Positions 1-9,094 of a stretch of DNA of 64,000 bases are shown one piece after another. This stretch comes from Terripilifer ovatus (GTDB lineage Bacteria > Pseudomonadota > Alphaproteobacteria > Rhizobiales > Beijerinckiaceae), in contig JARHVB010000010.1 in assembly GCA_029222685.1 (NCBI GenBank), positions 434,001 to 498,000 on the forward strand, written 5' to 3'. Position 1 is the first letter of the stretch. The number at the start of each line of letters is the position of its first letter. The position numbers were made by a program, and so were the translations under genes. A model generated the notes under the pieces. That model worked only from the letters and a program-made list of their open reading frames with translations. It made no database searches and was not told where the DNA came from.

Positions 1-847
1 CGCGGATCTGATACGAGCCGTTGACGAACTGCTGGCGCCACGTGGCGTCGGCGAGGAGGCCCTGCTTGGTCAGGAAGGTCGGCGTCACGGTCAGATCGTA
101 GGTCGGGTCGATCGCCCAATAGATCGGTATGCCGACACCGGCACCGATATAGGAGCGATAGACATAGGTCGGCGCGAGAATGCCGCTCTTGCGCTCGACG
201 CTCGGATCCGGTGTCGAGAAATACGGCAGCCAGGCGACGGGATGCCCGTACAATTCCAGCGTTGCATCCTCGTAATAGATCATCTGTTCGGAATTGTTGT
301 GGATGATCCGCTTGGCGCGGATCTGCCAGAACGGCGGCTTGGTCGCGTCGTTCTTGCAGGGTTCGCAAGCCGTATAGGTGCCGTTGGTGAAAACGGTCTG
401 CTCGCCGGCGGTACGTTCGGCCCGCGCGGCGGTGAAATGCGTCTTGTCGGCGGTGTCGGCCCGCAGGCTGTCGATGAAGCCGTCCTTGAAGTCGTCGGTC
501 AGCTCGAACCGGGTGGCATAGGAAACGGTGCCGTCCCGTTCGGTCATTTTGGCATTGCCTTCCGCGAACACCCGGTTGGTGTTGCGGTTGTAGGTGACGC
601 GGTCGGCCTGCAGGATCCGGCCCTGGTAATAGAGCTGGACGTTGCCGCGGGCGCCGATCGTGTTCTTGTCGCGGTCGTAGTTCAGCTCGTTGGCGTCGAC
701 CAGCAGCCGGTCGGTCTTGCCGCCGGGAGACTGTGTCTGCACCCGCTGGGTCAGCTTGTCGTTCAAGGTCTGGGCGGCAGCGGGGAGGGCAGCGGCGAGG
801 CCGGAAACTACCAAAATCGCACATAACGCCAGCAGGACATGCTTCAT
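1..847 (-). CDS. lptD: LPS-assembly outer membrane protein LptD (3' end outside window)
   Basis: LptD is the outer-membrane barrel that inserts lipopolysaccharide into the outer leaflet. The frame opens with ATG at 847 and runs off the left edge, giving about 282 residues. A hydrophobic signal peptide ends near residue 26 (PAAAQ). An OstA/LptA-like domain follows (LLVDANELNYDRDKNTIGA, RVFAEGNAKMTERDG). A CEPC pair lies near residue 160, and the barrel begins with HPVAWLPYFSTPDPSVERKS. It sits just after lptG on the same strand, in the usual alphaproteobacterial order. The C-terminal barrel strands are missing only because the window ends. Identification rests on the domain sequence and the neighbours and is firm. 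Confidence 0.93.
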   Translation of the reverse strand, partial: MKHVLLALCAILVVSGLAAALPAAAQTLNDKLTQRVQTQSPGGKTDRLLVDANELNYDRDKNTIGARGNVQLYYQGRILQADRVTYNRNTNRVFAEGNAKMTERDGTVSYATRFELTDDFKDGFIDSLRADTADKTHFTAARAERTAGEQTVFTNGTYTACEPCKNDATKPPFWQIRAKRIIHNNSEQMIYYEDATLELYGHPVAWLPYFSTPDPSVERKSGILAPTYVYRSYIGAGVGIPIYWAIDPTYDLTVTPTFLTKQGLLADATWRQQFVNGSYQIR

Positions 848-909
848 CACCGTCGTTCCAGATGTGGAACGGCGGGTCTCAACATGCTCGGGGCCCCAAC
901 GCCGCCCCA

Positions 910-1998
910 TTAACCATCCTCCTGGTACAAAAGTACGAGTATTCCCAACATGCTCCCGACTACGGCTGGCAACCAGGCCGCAACAGGCGCACTGAGAACA
1001 CCCGCACCGCCCAAATCTGATGCAAGTTTCGTCGCCACATAAAGCACGAAGCCTGAGGCGACGCCACCTGAAACCATTCGGGAAACTCCACCAAACCTGA
1101 AGAATCTTAAGGAAAAGGAAGCGGCAATAAAAACCATGGCGACGAGCAGCAGCGGCCGCGCCAAAAGCGACTGGAATTGGAGCCTGTAGCCGCTGGCGTC
1201 GAGCCCCGCCGCCTCGGTTTTGGCGCTGATATCGGCAAGATCCCAGAACGGCACGGACGCCGGCGCCACGAAGGATTGCGTCACTTGCTCGGGCGTCAGA
1301 TTCGTCGCCAGAAGATAGGTCCCGACCACCTGCGGTTCCTCGCCGGGCGCGCTGATTCGTGCGTCCGTCATGGTCCAGAAACCCGGCAGAAGGGTCGCTC
1401 GGGCTGCCTCGACCCGCTCCATGAACCGCCCGTCCTGATCGTAGACGAAGGCGGTGACGGCGCCGAGTTCCTGGCCGCCGTCGCTGGAGCGTTCGGCCCG
1501 CACGATCGCCTGGCCGTCGATGCTGCGCTGGCGGATCCACAGGCTGGTATCGGCGTCGGCCCGGGCGGTCTTGCCGAAAATGCGGGTTTCAATGCCGTCA
1601 GCCCGCTGTTTCAGGTCGGCGGCGAGCGGATTGTAGAGCACGACCGACAGTATCCCGAGCAGCAGCACGATCAGGGTCGGCGGGGTCAGGAATTGCCAGA
1701 CCGATACGCCAGCCGAGCGCACCACGACCAATTCCAGTCGCCGCGACAGGGCGACGAAGGCGATCATCGTTCCGCCGAGCACGGCGAAGGGCAGAATCTG
1801 CTCGGCGATCGAGGGCACGCGCAGCAGGGTGAGGAAGGCGAGGAACGTCGACGAGACCCCCGGCGCATCGCTGCCGCGCCGGAGAAGCTCCACGAAATCA
1901 GCAATATAAATGACAACAAAGAGCGCCAGGAAGACGAAGAAAATGGTCTTGAGGAAACGCCGGGACAGATACAGCCCGAGCGTCGAAAACAGCATCAT
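910..1998 (-). CDS. lptG: LPS export ABC transporter permease LptG
   Basis: LptG is one of the two inner-membrane permeases of the LptB2FG complex, which extracts LPS and passes it to the periplasmic bridge. The 362-residue protein is YjgP/YjgQ-like. Transmembrane helices lie near residues 10-32, 55-75 and 100-120, then comes a periplasmic jellyroll domain (about 125-270), and three helices at the C-terminus. Its ATG overlaps the TGA of lptF (ATGA), so translation is probably coupled. The second of two adjacent ATG codons could also be used. It is named LptG rather than LptF because it is the downstream partner next to lptD. Confidence 0.93.
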   Translation of the reverse strand: MMLFSTLGLYLSRRFLKTIFFVFLALFVVIYIADFVELLRRGSDAPGVSSTFLAFLTLLRVPSIAEQILPFAVLGGTMIAFVALSRRLELVVVRSAGVSVWQFLTPPTLIVLLLGILSVVLYNPLAADLKQRADGIETRIFGKTARADADTSLWIRQRSIDGQAIVRAERSSDGGQELGAVTAFVYDQDGRFMERVEAARATLLPGFWTMTDARISAPGEEPQVVGTYLLATNLTPEQVTQSFVAPASVPFWDLADISAKTEAAGLDASGYRLQFQSLLARPLLLVAMVFIAASFSLRFFRFGGVSRMVSGGVASGFVLYVATKLASDLGGAGVLSAPVAAWLPAVVGSMLGILVLLYQEDG

Positions 1999-3149
1999 TG
2001 CGCTGTTCCCTGAATGACCTGGTGGCGCCGCACCACCGGCCGCGGCGCCGGCACTCTGGCGCCGGAACGGCGAAACGCCAGAAACGTCGCCAGCGCGAAC
2101 GCACCAAGCGGAATGCCGTAGACCAAGACGATCGCCCAGGCCGAACGCTGGAACAGGGCGGAGGCGCTGAAGCCGGCCAGCCTGATCGCCAGGACGGCGA
2201 TAATGGCGGCGGCGATGGCGGTGCCGCGGCCCTGCCGCGTGGTGCGCGCCTGGCCCAGCGCCAGAAATGCGATCATGGCAAAGCTGAGGACATAGAGCGG
2301 ACCGCTGAACCGGTCGTGAAGTTCCGCCCGGTAACGGCCAAAGTATGTCTGGGTATAGATATCGGCGGCCTTCGGATCGAGCTTGATCAGGTCGAGCGTC
2401 GAGCGTTCGCGCGGCTTCAGGATGATGCCGTCTTCCTTGGCGGTGAACTGGGCGAGATCGAGGGCGTAGCTTTCGAACGAAACCATCGCCGGATCCTTGT
2501 CGTTCCTGGTCTGGCGCTGGACGAACGCCTTGCTCAAGGTCAGGAAATTGCGGCCGTCGACTTCGACGGTCGACCCCGATTCGGCGATATAGGTGTTGAT
2601 GACTTCGGGATCGCTGCGATCCTGGATGAAAATGCCGAGCAGGGAGCCGTTGGGGCCGCGCTCGCGATAATGGAACACGATGCCGTTGGTCAGCGGCACG
2701 AACTGGCCTTCACGCACCAGAAACGTCACGAAATCGGCGCGCACCTTGCTCAGCATGTCGCGGATGCCGCGAAAGCTCGACGGCATCGCCCAGATCGACA
2801 TCCATGCGACCAGAATCAGCACGACAAGCGAAACCACGGCGAACGGCCGCAGCAGCCGCCATTGCGACAGGCCGGCGGCACTCATGACGATCAGTTCACT
2901 GTCGGCGTTGAGCTTGTTGAGCGTGTAGAGAATCGCCGCAAACAGCGCCAGCGGCGCGATGATGGCGACCAGCGACGGGATGGTCAGCCCTGTAATGATG
3001 AAGAAAATCGCCAGGGTCTGGCCTTTGGACGCCACCAGATCGACTTCGCGCAAGGCCTGCGAAATCCAGATCACCGAGGTCAAAAGCCCCAGGCCGACCA
3101 GAAAGGCCAGGGCGCAATTGCGCAGAATATACCGTTCGATAATGCTCAT
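1995..3149 (-). CDS. lptF: LPS export ABC transporter permease LptF
   Basis: LptF is the partner permease of LptG in the LPS extraction complex. The 384-residue protein starts MSIIERYILRNCALAFLVG, a typical LptF N-terminus (an amphipathic segment, then the first membrane helix). Three N-terminal helices, a periplasmic domain (about 130-275) and three C-terminal helices can be seen. It is the first gene of the lptF-lptG-lptD run and ends in a four-base overlap with lptG. A separate gene, transcribed the same way, lies 144 bp upstream, so the promoter of the lpt genes is either in that gap or shared. The ATPase LptB is not in the window. Confidence 0.93.
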   Translation of the reverse strand: MSIIERYILRNCALAFLVGLGLLTSVIWISQALREVDLVASKGQTLAIFFIITGLTIPSLVAIIAPLALFAAILYTLNKLNADSELIVMSAAGLSQWRLLRPFAVVSLVVLILVAWMSIWAMPSSFRGIRDMLSKVRADFVTFLVREGQFVPLTNGIVFHYRERGPNGSLLGIFIQDRSDPEVINTYIAESGSTVEVDGRNFLTLSKAFVQRQTRNDKDPAMVSFESYALDLAQFTAKEDGIILKPRERSTLDLIKLDPKAADIYTQTYFGRYRAELHDRFSGPLYVLSFAMIAFLALGQARTTRQGRGTAIAAAIIAVLAIRLAGFSASALFQRSAWAIVLVYGIPLGAFALATFLAFRRSGARVPAPRPVVRRHQVIQGTAQ

Positions 3150-3293
3150 GCCGATCCTGGCAACCGATACTTAGCAGAGGCGTAGTTGTTCCTGGATCGG
3201 CTCGTCAAGCGGAAGCCGCGATTCCGCTGAGTATGAGCGCGTCTGCGGCGGCAGTGAGGCGAAAGCGACACACAAATTGTCGTATCTGCGGCC

Positions 3294-4193
3294 TCAGGCG
3301 GCGAAAAACCGTCCAAGACTATCGGCCGTCTCCTGCGGCAGTTGCTCCGCCAGATAGTGTCCTCCCGGCAGGGAATGGCCTTCGACCTGGCGGGCGCGCA
3401 GCCGCCACAGAGCCAGCGCATCGAAACAGCTTTCGATGGGACCGTTCTTGCCCCAGATGACCAGCAGCGGTGCTTCCACCATCTTGCCGCCGTCGGCATT
3501 GTCATGGTCGATGTCGGTGGTCGCGGCGGCGCGATAATCCTCGCAATTGGCATGCACCATGGCCGGATCGCGGAAGCAGCGCAGATACTCGGCCCGCGCC
3601 TCGGGCGTGAATGGGGTGGGGATCGGCTTCGCATTGCTCCTGCGGCTGAAATAGGCTTCCGGATCGGCGAGGATCATCCGTTCGGGGAAGGGCTCGGGCA
3701 GAATCAGGAAAAACCAGTGCCAGTAGGCGCGGGCGAAGGCGTCGGTCGTATGGGCGTACATTTCGCGCGTCGGCGCGATATCGAGGACGGCGATCTTTTC
3801 CACCCGTTCGGCATGATCGAGCGCCAGCCGGTGGGCGACTCTGCCGCCGCGGTCATGGCCGGTGACCTTGAAGGTCTCATGGCCGAACTGGGTCATCACC
3901 TGCGCCATGTCGCGGGCCATGGCGCGCTTGGTATAGGGCTCGTGGTCGGGCGTGCTGGGCGGCTTCGAACTATCGCCGTAACCGCGCAGGTCGGCGGCGA
4001 CGATGGTGAACCGGTCGGCCAACAGCGGCGCCACGCGGTGCCACATCACATGTGTCTGCGGCGAGCCGTGCAGCAGCAGCAGCGGCGGGCCCGAGCCGCC
4101 GGTGCGGCAGCGGATGGTGGCTTCGCTCGTGGTGACGTCGAACATGCGGAAGCCGGGAAAGAAACTGTCCGAAACCTGCAATTCCTTGATCAA
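3294..4193 (-). CDS. Alpha/beta hydrolase, haloacetate (fluoroacetate) dehalogenase-like
   Basis: Haloacetate dehalogenases hydrolyse halo-acetates to glycolate plus halide in the cytoplasm. This 299-residue alpha/beta hydrolase carries every residue I associate with fluoroacetate dehalogenase: nucleophile Asp114 with Arg115 and Arg118 in GHDRGGR, Asp138 in VLDIAPT, the halide-binding pair His159-Trp160, Tyr220 in CEDYRA, and the base His279 in [25 protein letters not shown] near residues 38-56 is also characteristic. It lies between lptF and pepA, genes usually adjacent and divergent, so it looks inserted. An ATG at residue 17 is an alternative start. The preferred halogen, or whether it acts on another ester, cannot be read from sequence. 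Confidence 0.82.
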   Translation of the reverse strand: MIKELQVSDSFFPGFRMFDVTTSEATIRCRTGGSGPPLLLLHGSPQTHVMWHRVAPLLADRFTIVAADLRGYGDSSKPPSTPDHEPYTKRAMARDMAQVMTQFGHETFKVTGHDRGGRVAHRLALDHAERVEKIAVLDIAPTREMYAHTTDAFARAYWHWFFLILPEPFPERMILADPEAYFSRRSNAKPIPTPFTPEARAEYLRCFRDPAMVHANCEDYRAAATTDIDHDNADGGKMVEAPLLVIWGKNGPIESCFDALALWRLRARQVEGHSLPGGHYLAEQLPQETADSLGRFFAA

Positions 4194-4464
4194 GGCACAC
4201 CTGAAGGTTGGCCGGCGAAGGCATCGCCCGAGCCTGCGTTGTAGCGCTACGGATACGCCGGCGGCAAATCAGGGGAGGAGTGCGCCCCGCGCATTTCATT
4301 TGCATCGGGCTTGCGCTACAGGGGTCGAAAGACGCGACGCTGCCTTGCGCCGGTTGCGCCTTGCATTCGCAATGCCCAAATTCTTAACTGCAAATGCTTT
4401 TATTGCTCGAATTGACACTGCCGACACGCGCCTGCAGCCAATGTGGGCCAATCGCGAGGAACCT

Positions 4465-6027
4465 ATGCCGCGCACCGTAACGATCGAATTCATTGCCCTT
4501 TCCGACGTCACGTCTTCCAAGGCGGCGGCGCGCGCCAAGCCGGTGCGCGGGGGCCCCGTGACGCTCGTTGTGTTTGCCGGTCAGGATCTGAAATTCTCCG
4601 GGCTGACGGCGACCGCGCTGGGCGCGGCCGAGGAAGTGGTCAAACGGGCCGCCAAGACAGCCGGCTTCACGGGGGCCCGGTTGTCGTGCCTGGACGTGCT
4701 GGCGCCTGCCGGCATCGCCGCCGACCGTCTGCTGGTGATCGGCACCGCCGCCAAGAAGGACGCAAAATCCGACGCGCCGGCTCAGCCGCTCGATTATGCG
4801 GCGCTCGGCGGCTATGTGATGGGCAAACTCGGCAAGGGCACCGTCCATGTCTGCTTCGATCTGCCGGAGGCCGCCGATGCCGACGCCGCCGCCGATTTCC
4901 TGCTCGGGATGCGGCTGCGCGCCTATCGCTTCGAGATCTACAAGACCAAGAAGGCCGACGACGAAGCCAACAAGGACCCGAAGAACGACACGCTGTCGGT
5001 CCGCATCGCCGTCATACAGGTTGCGGAAGCCAGGCGCGAGGCCATCGCGCGCGAGGCCATCGCCGCTGGCGTCGTCATCGCCCGCGATCTCGTCAACGAA
5101 CCGGCCAATGTTCTTTATCCGGAAGAATTCGCCAAACGGGCGCAACAGTTGAAGAAGCTCGGCGTTGAAGTGGATGTGCTCGACGTCAAGGCAATGAAGA
5201 AACTCGGCATGAACACGTTGCTCGGCGTCGGGCAGGGCTCGTCGCGCGACAGCCGGCTCGTCGTCATGCGCTGGAACGGCGCGAAGAATTCCAAGGCGAA
5301 GCCCGTATCCTTCATCGGCAAGGGCGTGACCTTCGACACCGGCGGCATTTCCATCAAGCCGGCCGCCGGCATGGAAGACATGAAGGGCGATATGGCAGGC
5401 GCCGCTTGCGTCGTCGGCCTCATTCATGCGCTGGCCGCACGCAAGGCGAAGGTCAATGCCATCGGCGCCATCGGCATTGTCGAGAACATGCCAGACGGCA
5501 ACGCCCAGCGTCCGGGCGATATCGTCACGACCATGTCGGGCCAGACGGTGGAAGTCATCAATACCGACGCCGAAGGCCGCCTCGTGCTTGCCGATGTGCT
5601 CTGGTACATCCAGGACAAGTACAAGCCGCAGTTCATGATCAATCTCGCCACTCTGACCGGGGCGATCCTGGTGTCGCTTGGCAACGAGCATGCCGGCTTG
5701 TTTTCCAACAACGACGAGCTCAGCACGCGTGTGACCGCCGCCGGCACCCAGACCGGAGAAAAAGTCTGGCGCATGCCGTTGGGGCCGGCCTACGACAAGA
5801 TGCTCGATTCGAAATTCGCCGATATGAAAAACATCGGCGGCCGCTTGGCCGGCTCGATCACGGCGGCGCAATTCCTGCAGCGCTTCGTCAACAAGACGCC
5901 GTGGGTGCATCTCGACATCGCCGGCACCGGCATGGCCTCGCCCTCGAGCGAGATCAACCAGAGCTGGGGATCGGGCTGGGGCGTGCGCCTGCTCGACCGG
6001 CTGGTTGCCAATCATTACGAAAGCTAG
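4465..6027 (+). CDS. pepA: Leucyl aminopeptidase PepA
   Basis: This M17 family aminopeptidase removes N-terminal residues from peptides in the cytoplasm, using two metal ions. The 520-residue protein has the variable N-terminal domain and the catalytic domain. [13 protein letters not shown] near residue 290 gives metal ligands, and the family signature NTDAEGRL lies at 366-373. The frame is open further upstream, but ATG 4465 has GAGGA just before it and gives MPRTVTIEF, the normal family length. It is divergent from the hydrolase and lpt genes and is followed closely by a secreted protein and holC. PepA proteins can also bind DNA in some bacteria; nothing here tests that. Confidence 0.95.
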   Translation: MPRTVTIEFIALSDVTSSKAAARAKPVRGGPVTLVVFAGQDLKFSGLTATALGAAEEVVKRAAKTAGFTGARLSCLDVLAPAGIAADRLLVIGTAAKKDAKSDAPAQPLDYAALGGYVMGKLGKGTVHVCFDLPEAADADAAADFLLGMRLRAYRFEIYKTKKADDEANKDPKNDTLSVRIAVIQVAEARREAIAREAIAAGVVIARDLVNEPANVLYPEEFAKRAQQLKKLGVEVDVLDVKAMKKLGMNTLLGVGQGSSRDSRLVVMRWNGAKNSKAKPVSFIGKGVTFDTGGISIKPAAGMEDMKGDMAGAACVVGLIHALAARKAKVNAIGAIGIVENMPDGNAQRPGDIVTTMSGQTVEVINTDAEGRLVLADVLWYIQDKYKPQFMINLATLTGAILVSLGNEHAGLFSNNDELSTRVTAAGTQTGEKVWRMPLGPAYDKMLDSKFADMKNIGGRLAGSITAAQFLQRFVNKTPWVHLDIAGTGMASPSSEINQSWGSGWGVRLLDRLVANHYES

Positions 6028-6031
6028 CCAC

Positions 6032-6559
6032 ATGTTTGCGAAGTCTCGTATGCGCCTCTTCATCGTTGCCGCGACATTTTTCGCGGCGGCCGGTGCGCAC
6101 GCGGCCCCGGCAAGCTGTGCGGATTTCCAGGACGCTTTCGCGCGCGCTGTTCCCGAACTGAAGCCCCAGTTCACGCGCTCCGTCGTCATCGGTGGACGAT
6201 CCGGCGAAACGCGTGAATTGACGACGGCGACGCGTGTCGAAGGCCGGCTTGTGTGCGACGGCCAGCGCTTTGTCCGTTTCGAAACCCAGATCCAGATGCC
6301 ATCTGACCCTGCCACCCGCGATGCCTTCTATCGCATCCAAGAGGCAGGCATTCTGGCCGCGATGAAATGGCCGCGGACGCGGGCAGGCCAGGTGCTTCTC
6401 TCGATGGCCGGCGAGGCCGCCGAATATCTCCGTGCCTCGGAGGAGCGCGGCGACGTATATGTCGCCGGCAAGGTCGAACACCATGCCGGTGCCGCAGGCG
6501 ATCTGGCGATGATGTGGACCAAGGCCGACAGGACGTTCATCATCCTGCCTTACGAATAG
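6032..6559 (+). CDS. Small secreted protein of unknown function
   Basis: I do not recognise the family. The 175-residue product begins with a clear Sec signal peptide (MFAKSRMRLFIVAATFFAAAG, cleavage likely after AHA). The mature part has two cysteines (ASCADF and RLVCDG) that could form a disulfide, and a mixed, soluble composition. The start at 6032 is four bases after the pepA stop codon; an earlier in-frame ATG at 6005 would overlap pepA and precede the signal peptide, so I reject it. It lies between pepA and holC and is probably co-transcribed with both. A role in the periplasm is inference from the signal only. Confidence 0.75.
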   Translation: MFAKSRMRLFIVAATFFAAAGAHAAPASCADFQDAFARAVPELKPQFTRSVVIGGRSGETRELTTATRVEGRLVCDGQRFVRFETQIQMPSDPATRDAFYRIQEAGILAAMKWPRTRAGQVLLSMAGEAAEYLRASEERGDVYVAGKVEHHAGAAGDLAMMWTKADRTFIILPYE

Positions 6560-6587
6560 TCGGTTGGACAAAGCTCGGGCTGCCGCG

Positions 6588-7046
6588 GTGACCGAAGTCT
6601 GGTTCTATCATCTCACCCTGCAGCCGCTGGAACGCGTGCTGCCGGTGCTGCTCGAGAAGACCGTGCAGCGCGGCTGGCGCGGCGTGGTGCAGACCGGCGC
6701 CGAGGAACGCCTGGCGGCGCTCGACGATCTTTTATGGACCTATTCGGACGAAAGCTTTCTCGCCCACGGCACGGCGCGCGACGGCGACAGCGACATCACG
6801 CCGGTCTATCTGACCGCGGGCGCGGAAAATCCCAACGGCGCGCAGGCACGGTTTCTTGTTCATGGCGCCGATACGTCGGCGCTGACGCCCGACGGCGAAT
6901 ATGAGCGTGTGCTGATTCTGTTCGACGGCAATGACGACGATCAGCTCCAGGCCGCGCGCGCCGATTGGAAACGCTTGAAGGAAGCGGGCTTCGGCGTGTC
7001 CTACTGGCAGCAGGGCGAGACCGGCGGCTGGGACAAGAAGGCTTAG
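6588..7046 (+). CDS. holC: DNA polymerase III chi subunit
   Basis: Chi links the clamp loader to single-strand binding protein during replication. The 152-residue protein starts TEVWFYHLTLQPLERVLP, typical of alphaproteobacterial HolC, and ends near GEYERVLILFDGNDDDQLQ and GFGVSYWQQGETGGW, the conserved C-terminal strands. The GTG at 6588 matches the family N-terminus; a TTG at 6564 would add eight residues and is less likely. Its position just after pepA is conserved. The stop codon TAG at 7044-7046 is also the first three bases of a RIME-like repeat, which separates it from the convergent ABC-F gene. Confidence 0.9.
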   Translation: MTEVWFYHLTLQPLERVLPVLLEKTVQRGWRGVVQTGAEERLAALDDLLWTYSDESFLAHGTARDGDSDITPVYLTAGAENPNGAQARFLVHGADTSALTPDGEYERVLILFDGNDDDQLQAARADWKRLKEAGFGVSYWQQGETGGWDKKA

Positions 7047-7148
7047 AGCGTTTTCGAGCGAAGTGGACGCCGGTTCGCGTGAAGAAAATGCGTCAAAACA
7101 AAAACTGGAGCTTCGGTTCTGATTCTATCAGAACCGAAAATGCTCTAG
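7044..7148 (-). repeat. RIME-like intergenic repeat, copy A
   Basis: This bipartite palindromic element reads on the minus strand as TAGAGCATTTTCGGTTCTGA, a hairpin GGTTCTGAT/ATCAGAACC, then the conserved arm ending CACTTCGCTCGAAAACGCTC. It is nearly identical to copies at 17598-17703 and 47005-47108. It fills the whole gap between the convergent holC and ABC-F genes and may act as a two-way terminator. The name RIME-like is by resemblance to rhizobial intergenic mosaic elements; I did not compare it with a database. Confidence 0.85.
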
Positions 7149-7158
7149 TGTCCGACTC

Positions 7159-9033
7159 CTATGCCTGGGCGGTCTCGAGTTCGGCCGAGAGGGTCAGCCA
7201 TTCCTCTTCGGTGGCCGCAAGCGCGTCCTTGAGTTCCGACCGCTGCCGCGCCAGTTCCGCCGCCTTGGCGTGGTCGCGCGCGAAAGTGTCGGGCGCAGCA
7301 AGAATCGTGTCGATGCGCTGCAGCAGGTCCTCGAATTTGCGCATTTTCTGCTCGGCCGCTTCGATGCGCTTCTTCAGCGGCTGCGCGTCCTTGCGTGAGC
7401 GTGGTGCATCGCGCTTCGCGTCTAGCGCATCGCGCTTTTCCTGTTCGGGCATTTTGGCGTCTTCGCCGCGCGCCTTGCTCAGCACGTAGCGGACATAGTC
7501 GTCCATATCGCCGTCGAACGTCGACACTGTGCCACGATCGACAAGCCACAGCCGGTCGGCGCAGGCTTCCAGCAGGTAGCGATCATGCGACACCAGGATG
7601 ATCGCGCCTTCGTATTCGTTGATGGCCTCGATCAGCGCGGCGCGGCTGTCGATGTCGAGATGGTTGGTCGGTTCATCCATGATGAGCAGATGCGGGCCGC
7701 CGAAGGTGGCAAGGCCCATCAGCAGGCGCGCCTTCTCGCCGCCGGAGAGTTCCGTTATCCGCGTATCGGCCTTGCCGCCTGGAAAGCCGATGCGTGCACA
7801 CCGGCCGCGGATCTGCGCCTGCGTCGAGTCGCGCATCAGCGCCGCGACATGGCTGTAGGCTGTACCGGACGGATCGAGATCGTCGATCTGATGTTGGGCG
7901 AAGAAACCGACATCGAGCCGCGACGACCGCCGGATCTCGCCCTTCATGGGATCCAGGCGATTGGCGACCAGCTTGGCGAAAGTCGACTTGCCGTTGCCGT
8001 TGGCGCCGAGCAGGCCGATGCGGTCGTCGTTGGAGATCGACAGGTTGAGCCGCGACAGCACCGTGCGTCCATCGTAGCCGGCGCTGACGCCTTCCATCAC
8101 CACGATCGGCGGCGACAAAGGCTTCGCCGGCGAGGGGAAATCGAACGGCAGCACGTCCTGTTCGACGGTGGCAGACAGCGGCTCCATCTTTTCCAGCATC
8201 TTCAGGCGGGACTGGGCCTGCCGCGCCTTCGTCGCCTGGGCGCGGAAGCGGTCGACGAAGGCCTGCAGATGCTTGCGGCGCTCGTCCTGTTTCTTGATGT
8301 GCTTGGCCTGGATCGCCATCTGCTCGCGCCTCTGGCGCTCGAAGCTGGTGTAATTGCCCCGCCAGATCGTCAGCTTCGCCTGGTCGAGATGCAGGATGTG
8401 ATCGGCGACCGCGTCGAGCAGGTCGCGATCATGGCTGATGACGATGATGGTGGCCGGATAGCGGCCGAGATAGTCGACGAGCCAGAGCGTGCCTTCGAGA
8501 TCGAGATAGTTGGTCGGCTCGTCGAGCAGCAGCAGGTCGGGCTGGGCGAACAGCACGGCGGCAAGCGCCACGCGCATGCGCCAGCCGCCGGAGAATTCCG
8601 ACAGCGGCCGCTGCTGGGCCTCGTGATCGAAGCCGAGACCGGCGAGAATTTCCGCCGCGCGGGACGGAGCAGCATGGGCGCCGATGTCGGCCAGCCGGGT
8701 CTGGATGTCGGCAATGCGAAGGGCATCCGTGGCGGTTTCCGCTTCCCGCAACAGGGCCGCGCGCTCGAGATCGGCGTCGAGCACGAAATCGACCAGGCTC
8801 TGCGGCCCGCCCGGCGCCTCCTGCTCGACCCGCCCGAGCCGGGCATGGCGGGGCAGGGTGATGGTGCCGCTCTCGGGTGAAATCTCGTCGGCGATCAGCC
8901 GGAACAGGGTGGTTTTGCCGGCGCCGTTGCGGCCGACAAAGCCGATGCGAGCGCGTTCGGGCAGAACGGCGCTGGCACTGTCGAACAGCATCCGCGCCCC
9001 AAGGCGATAGGTCAGGTTGGCGATTTGCAACAT
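7159..9033 (-). CDS. ABC-F family ATP-binding protein (Uup/YheS-like)
   Basis: ABC-F proteins have two fused ATPase domains and no membrane part; they act on ribosomes or, for Uup, in DNA-related processes. The 624-residue product shows Walker A GRNGAGKTT (about residue 35) and GANGNGKST, signatures EFSGGWRMR and ELSGGEKAR, and Walker B DEPTNYLD and DEPTNHLD. A lysine/arginine-rich linker lies between the halves. The tail after residue 525 is charged and predicted to be coiled-coil. I chose ATG 9033 (MLQIANLTYR), where the first ATPase fold begins, over the ATG 14 codons upstream. Which ABC-F subgroup it belongs to is uncertain. Confidence 0.92.
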   Translation of the reverse strand: MLQIANLTYRLGARMLFDSASAVLPERARIGFVGRNGAGKTTLFRLIADEISPESGTITLPRHARLGRVEQEAPGGPQSLVDFVLDADLERAALLREAETATDALRIADIQTRLADIGAHAAPSRAAEILAGLGFDHEAQQRPLSEFSGGWRMRVALAAVLFAQPDLLLLDEPTNYLDLEGTLWLVDYLGRYPATIIVISHDRDLLDAVADHILHLDQAKLTIWRGNYTSFERQRREQMAIQAKHIKKQDERRKHLQAFVDRFRAQATKARQAQSRLKMLEKMEPLSATVEQDVLPFDFPSPAKPLSPPIVVMEGVSAGYDGRTVLSRLNLSISNDDRIGLLGANGNGKSTFAKLVANRLDPMKGEIRRSSRLDVGFFAQHQIDDLDPSGTAYSHVAALMRDSTQAQIRGRCARIGFPGGKADTRITELSGGEKARLLMGLATFGGPHLLIMDEPTNHLDIDSRAALIEAINEYEGAIILVSHDRYLLEACADRLWLVDRGTVSTFDGDMDDYVRYVLSKARGEDAKMPEQEKRDALDAKRDAPRSRKDAQPLKKRIEAAEQKMRKFEDLLQRIDTILAAPDTFARDHAKAAELARQRSELKDALAATEEEWLTLSAELETAQA

Positions 9034-9094
9034 GGCGTTTTCATGCGCACAGACGCGCCCGGGCGCAAGCCCCATATTCCCTTGAAGCGCGCGC

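Noticed and set aside
4384-6315. 643-residue open frame antisense to pepA
   Set aside because: pepA has clear family motifs on the other strand; the antisense frame lacks domains and arises from high GC and codon bias.
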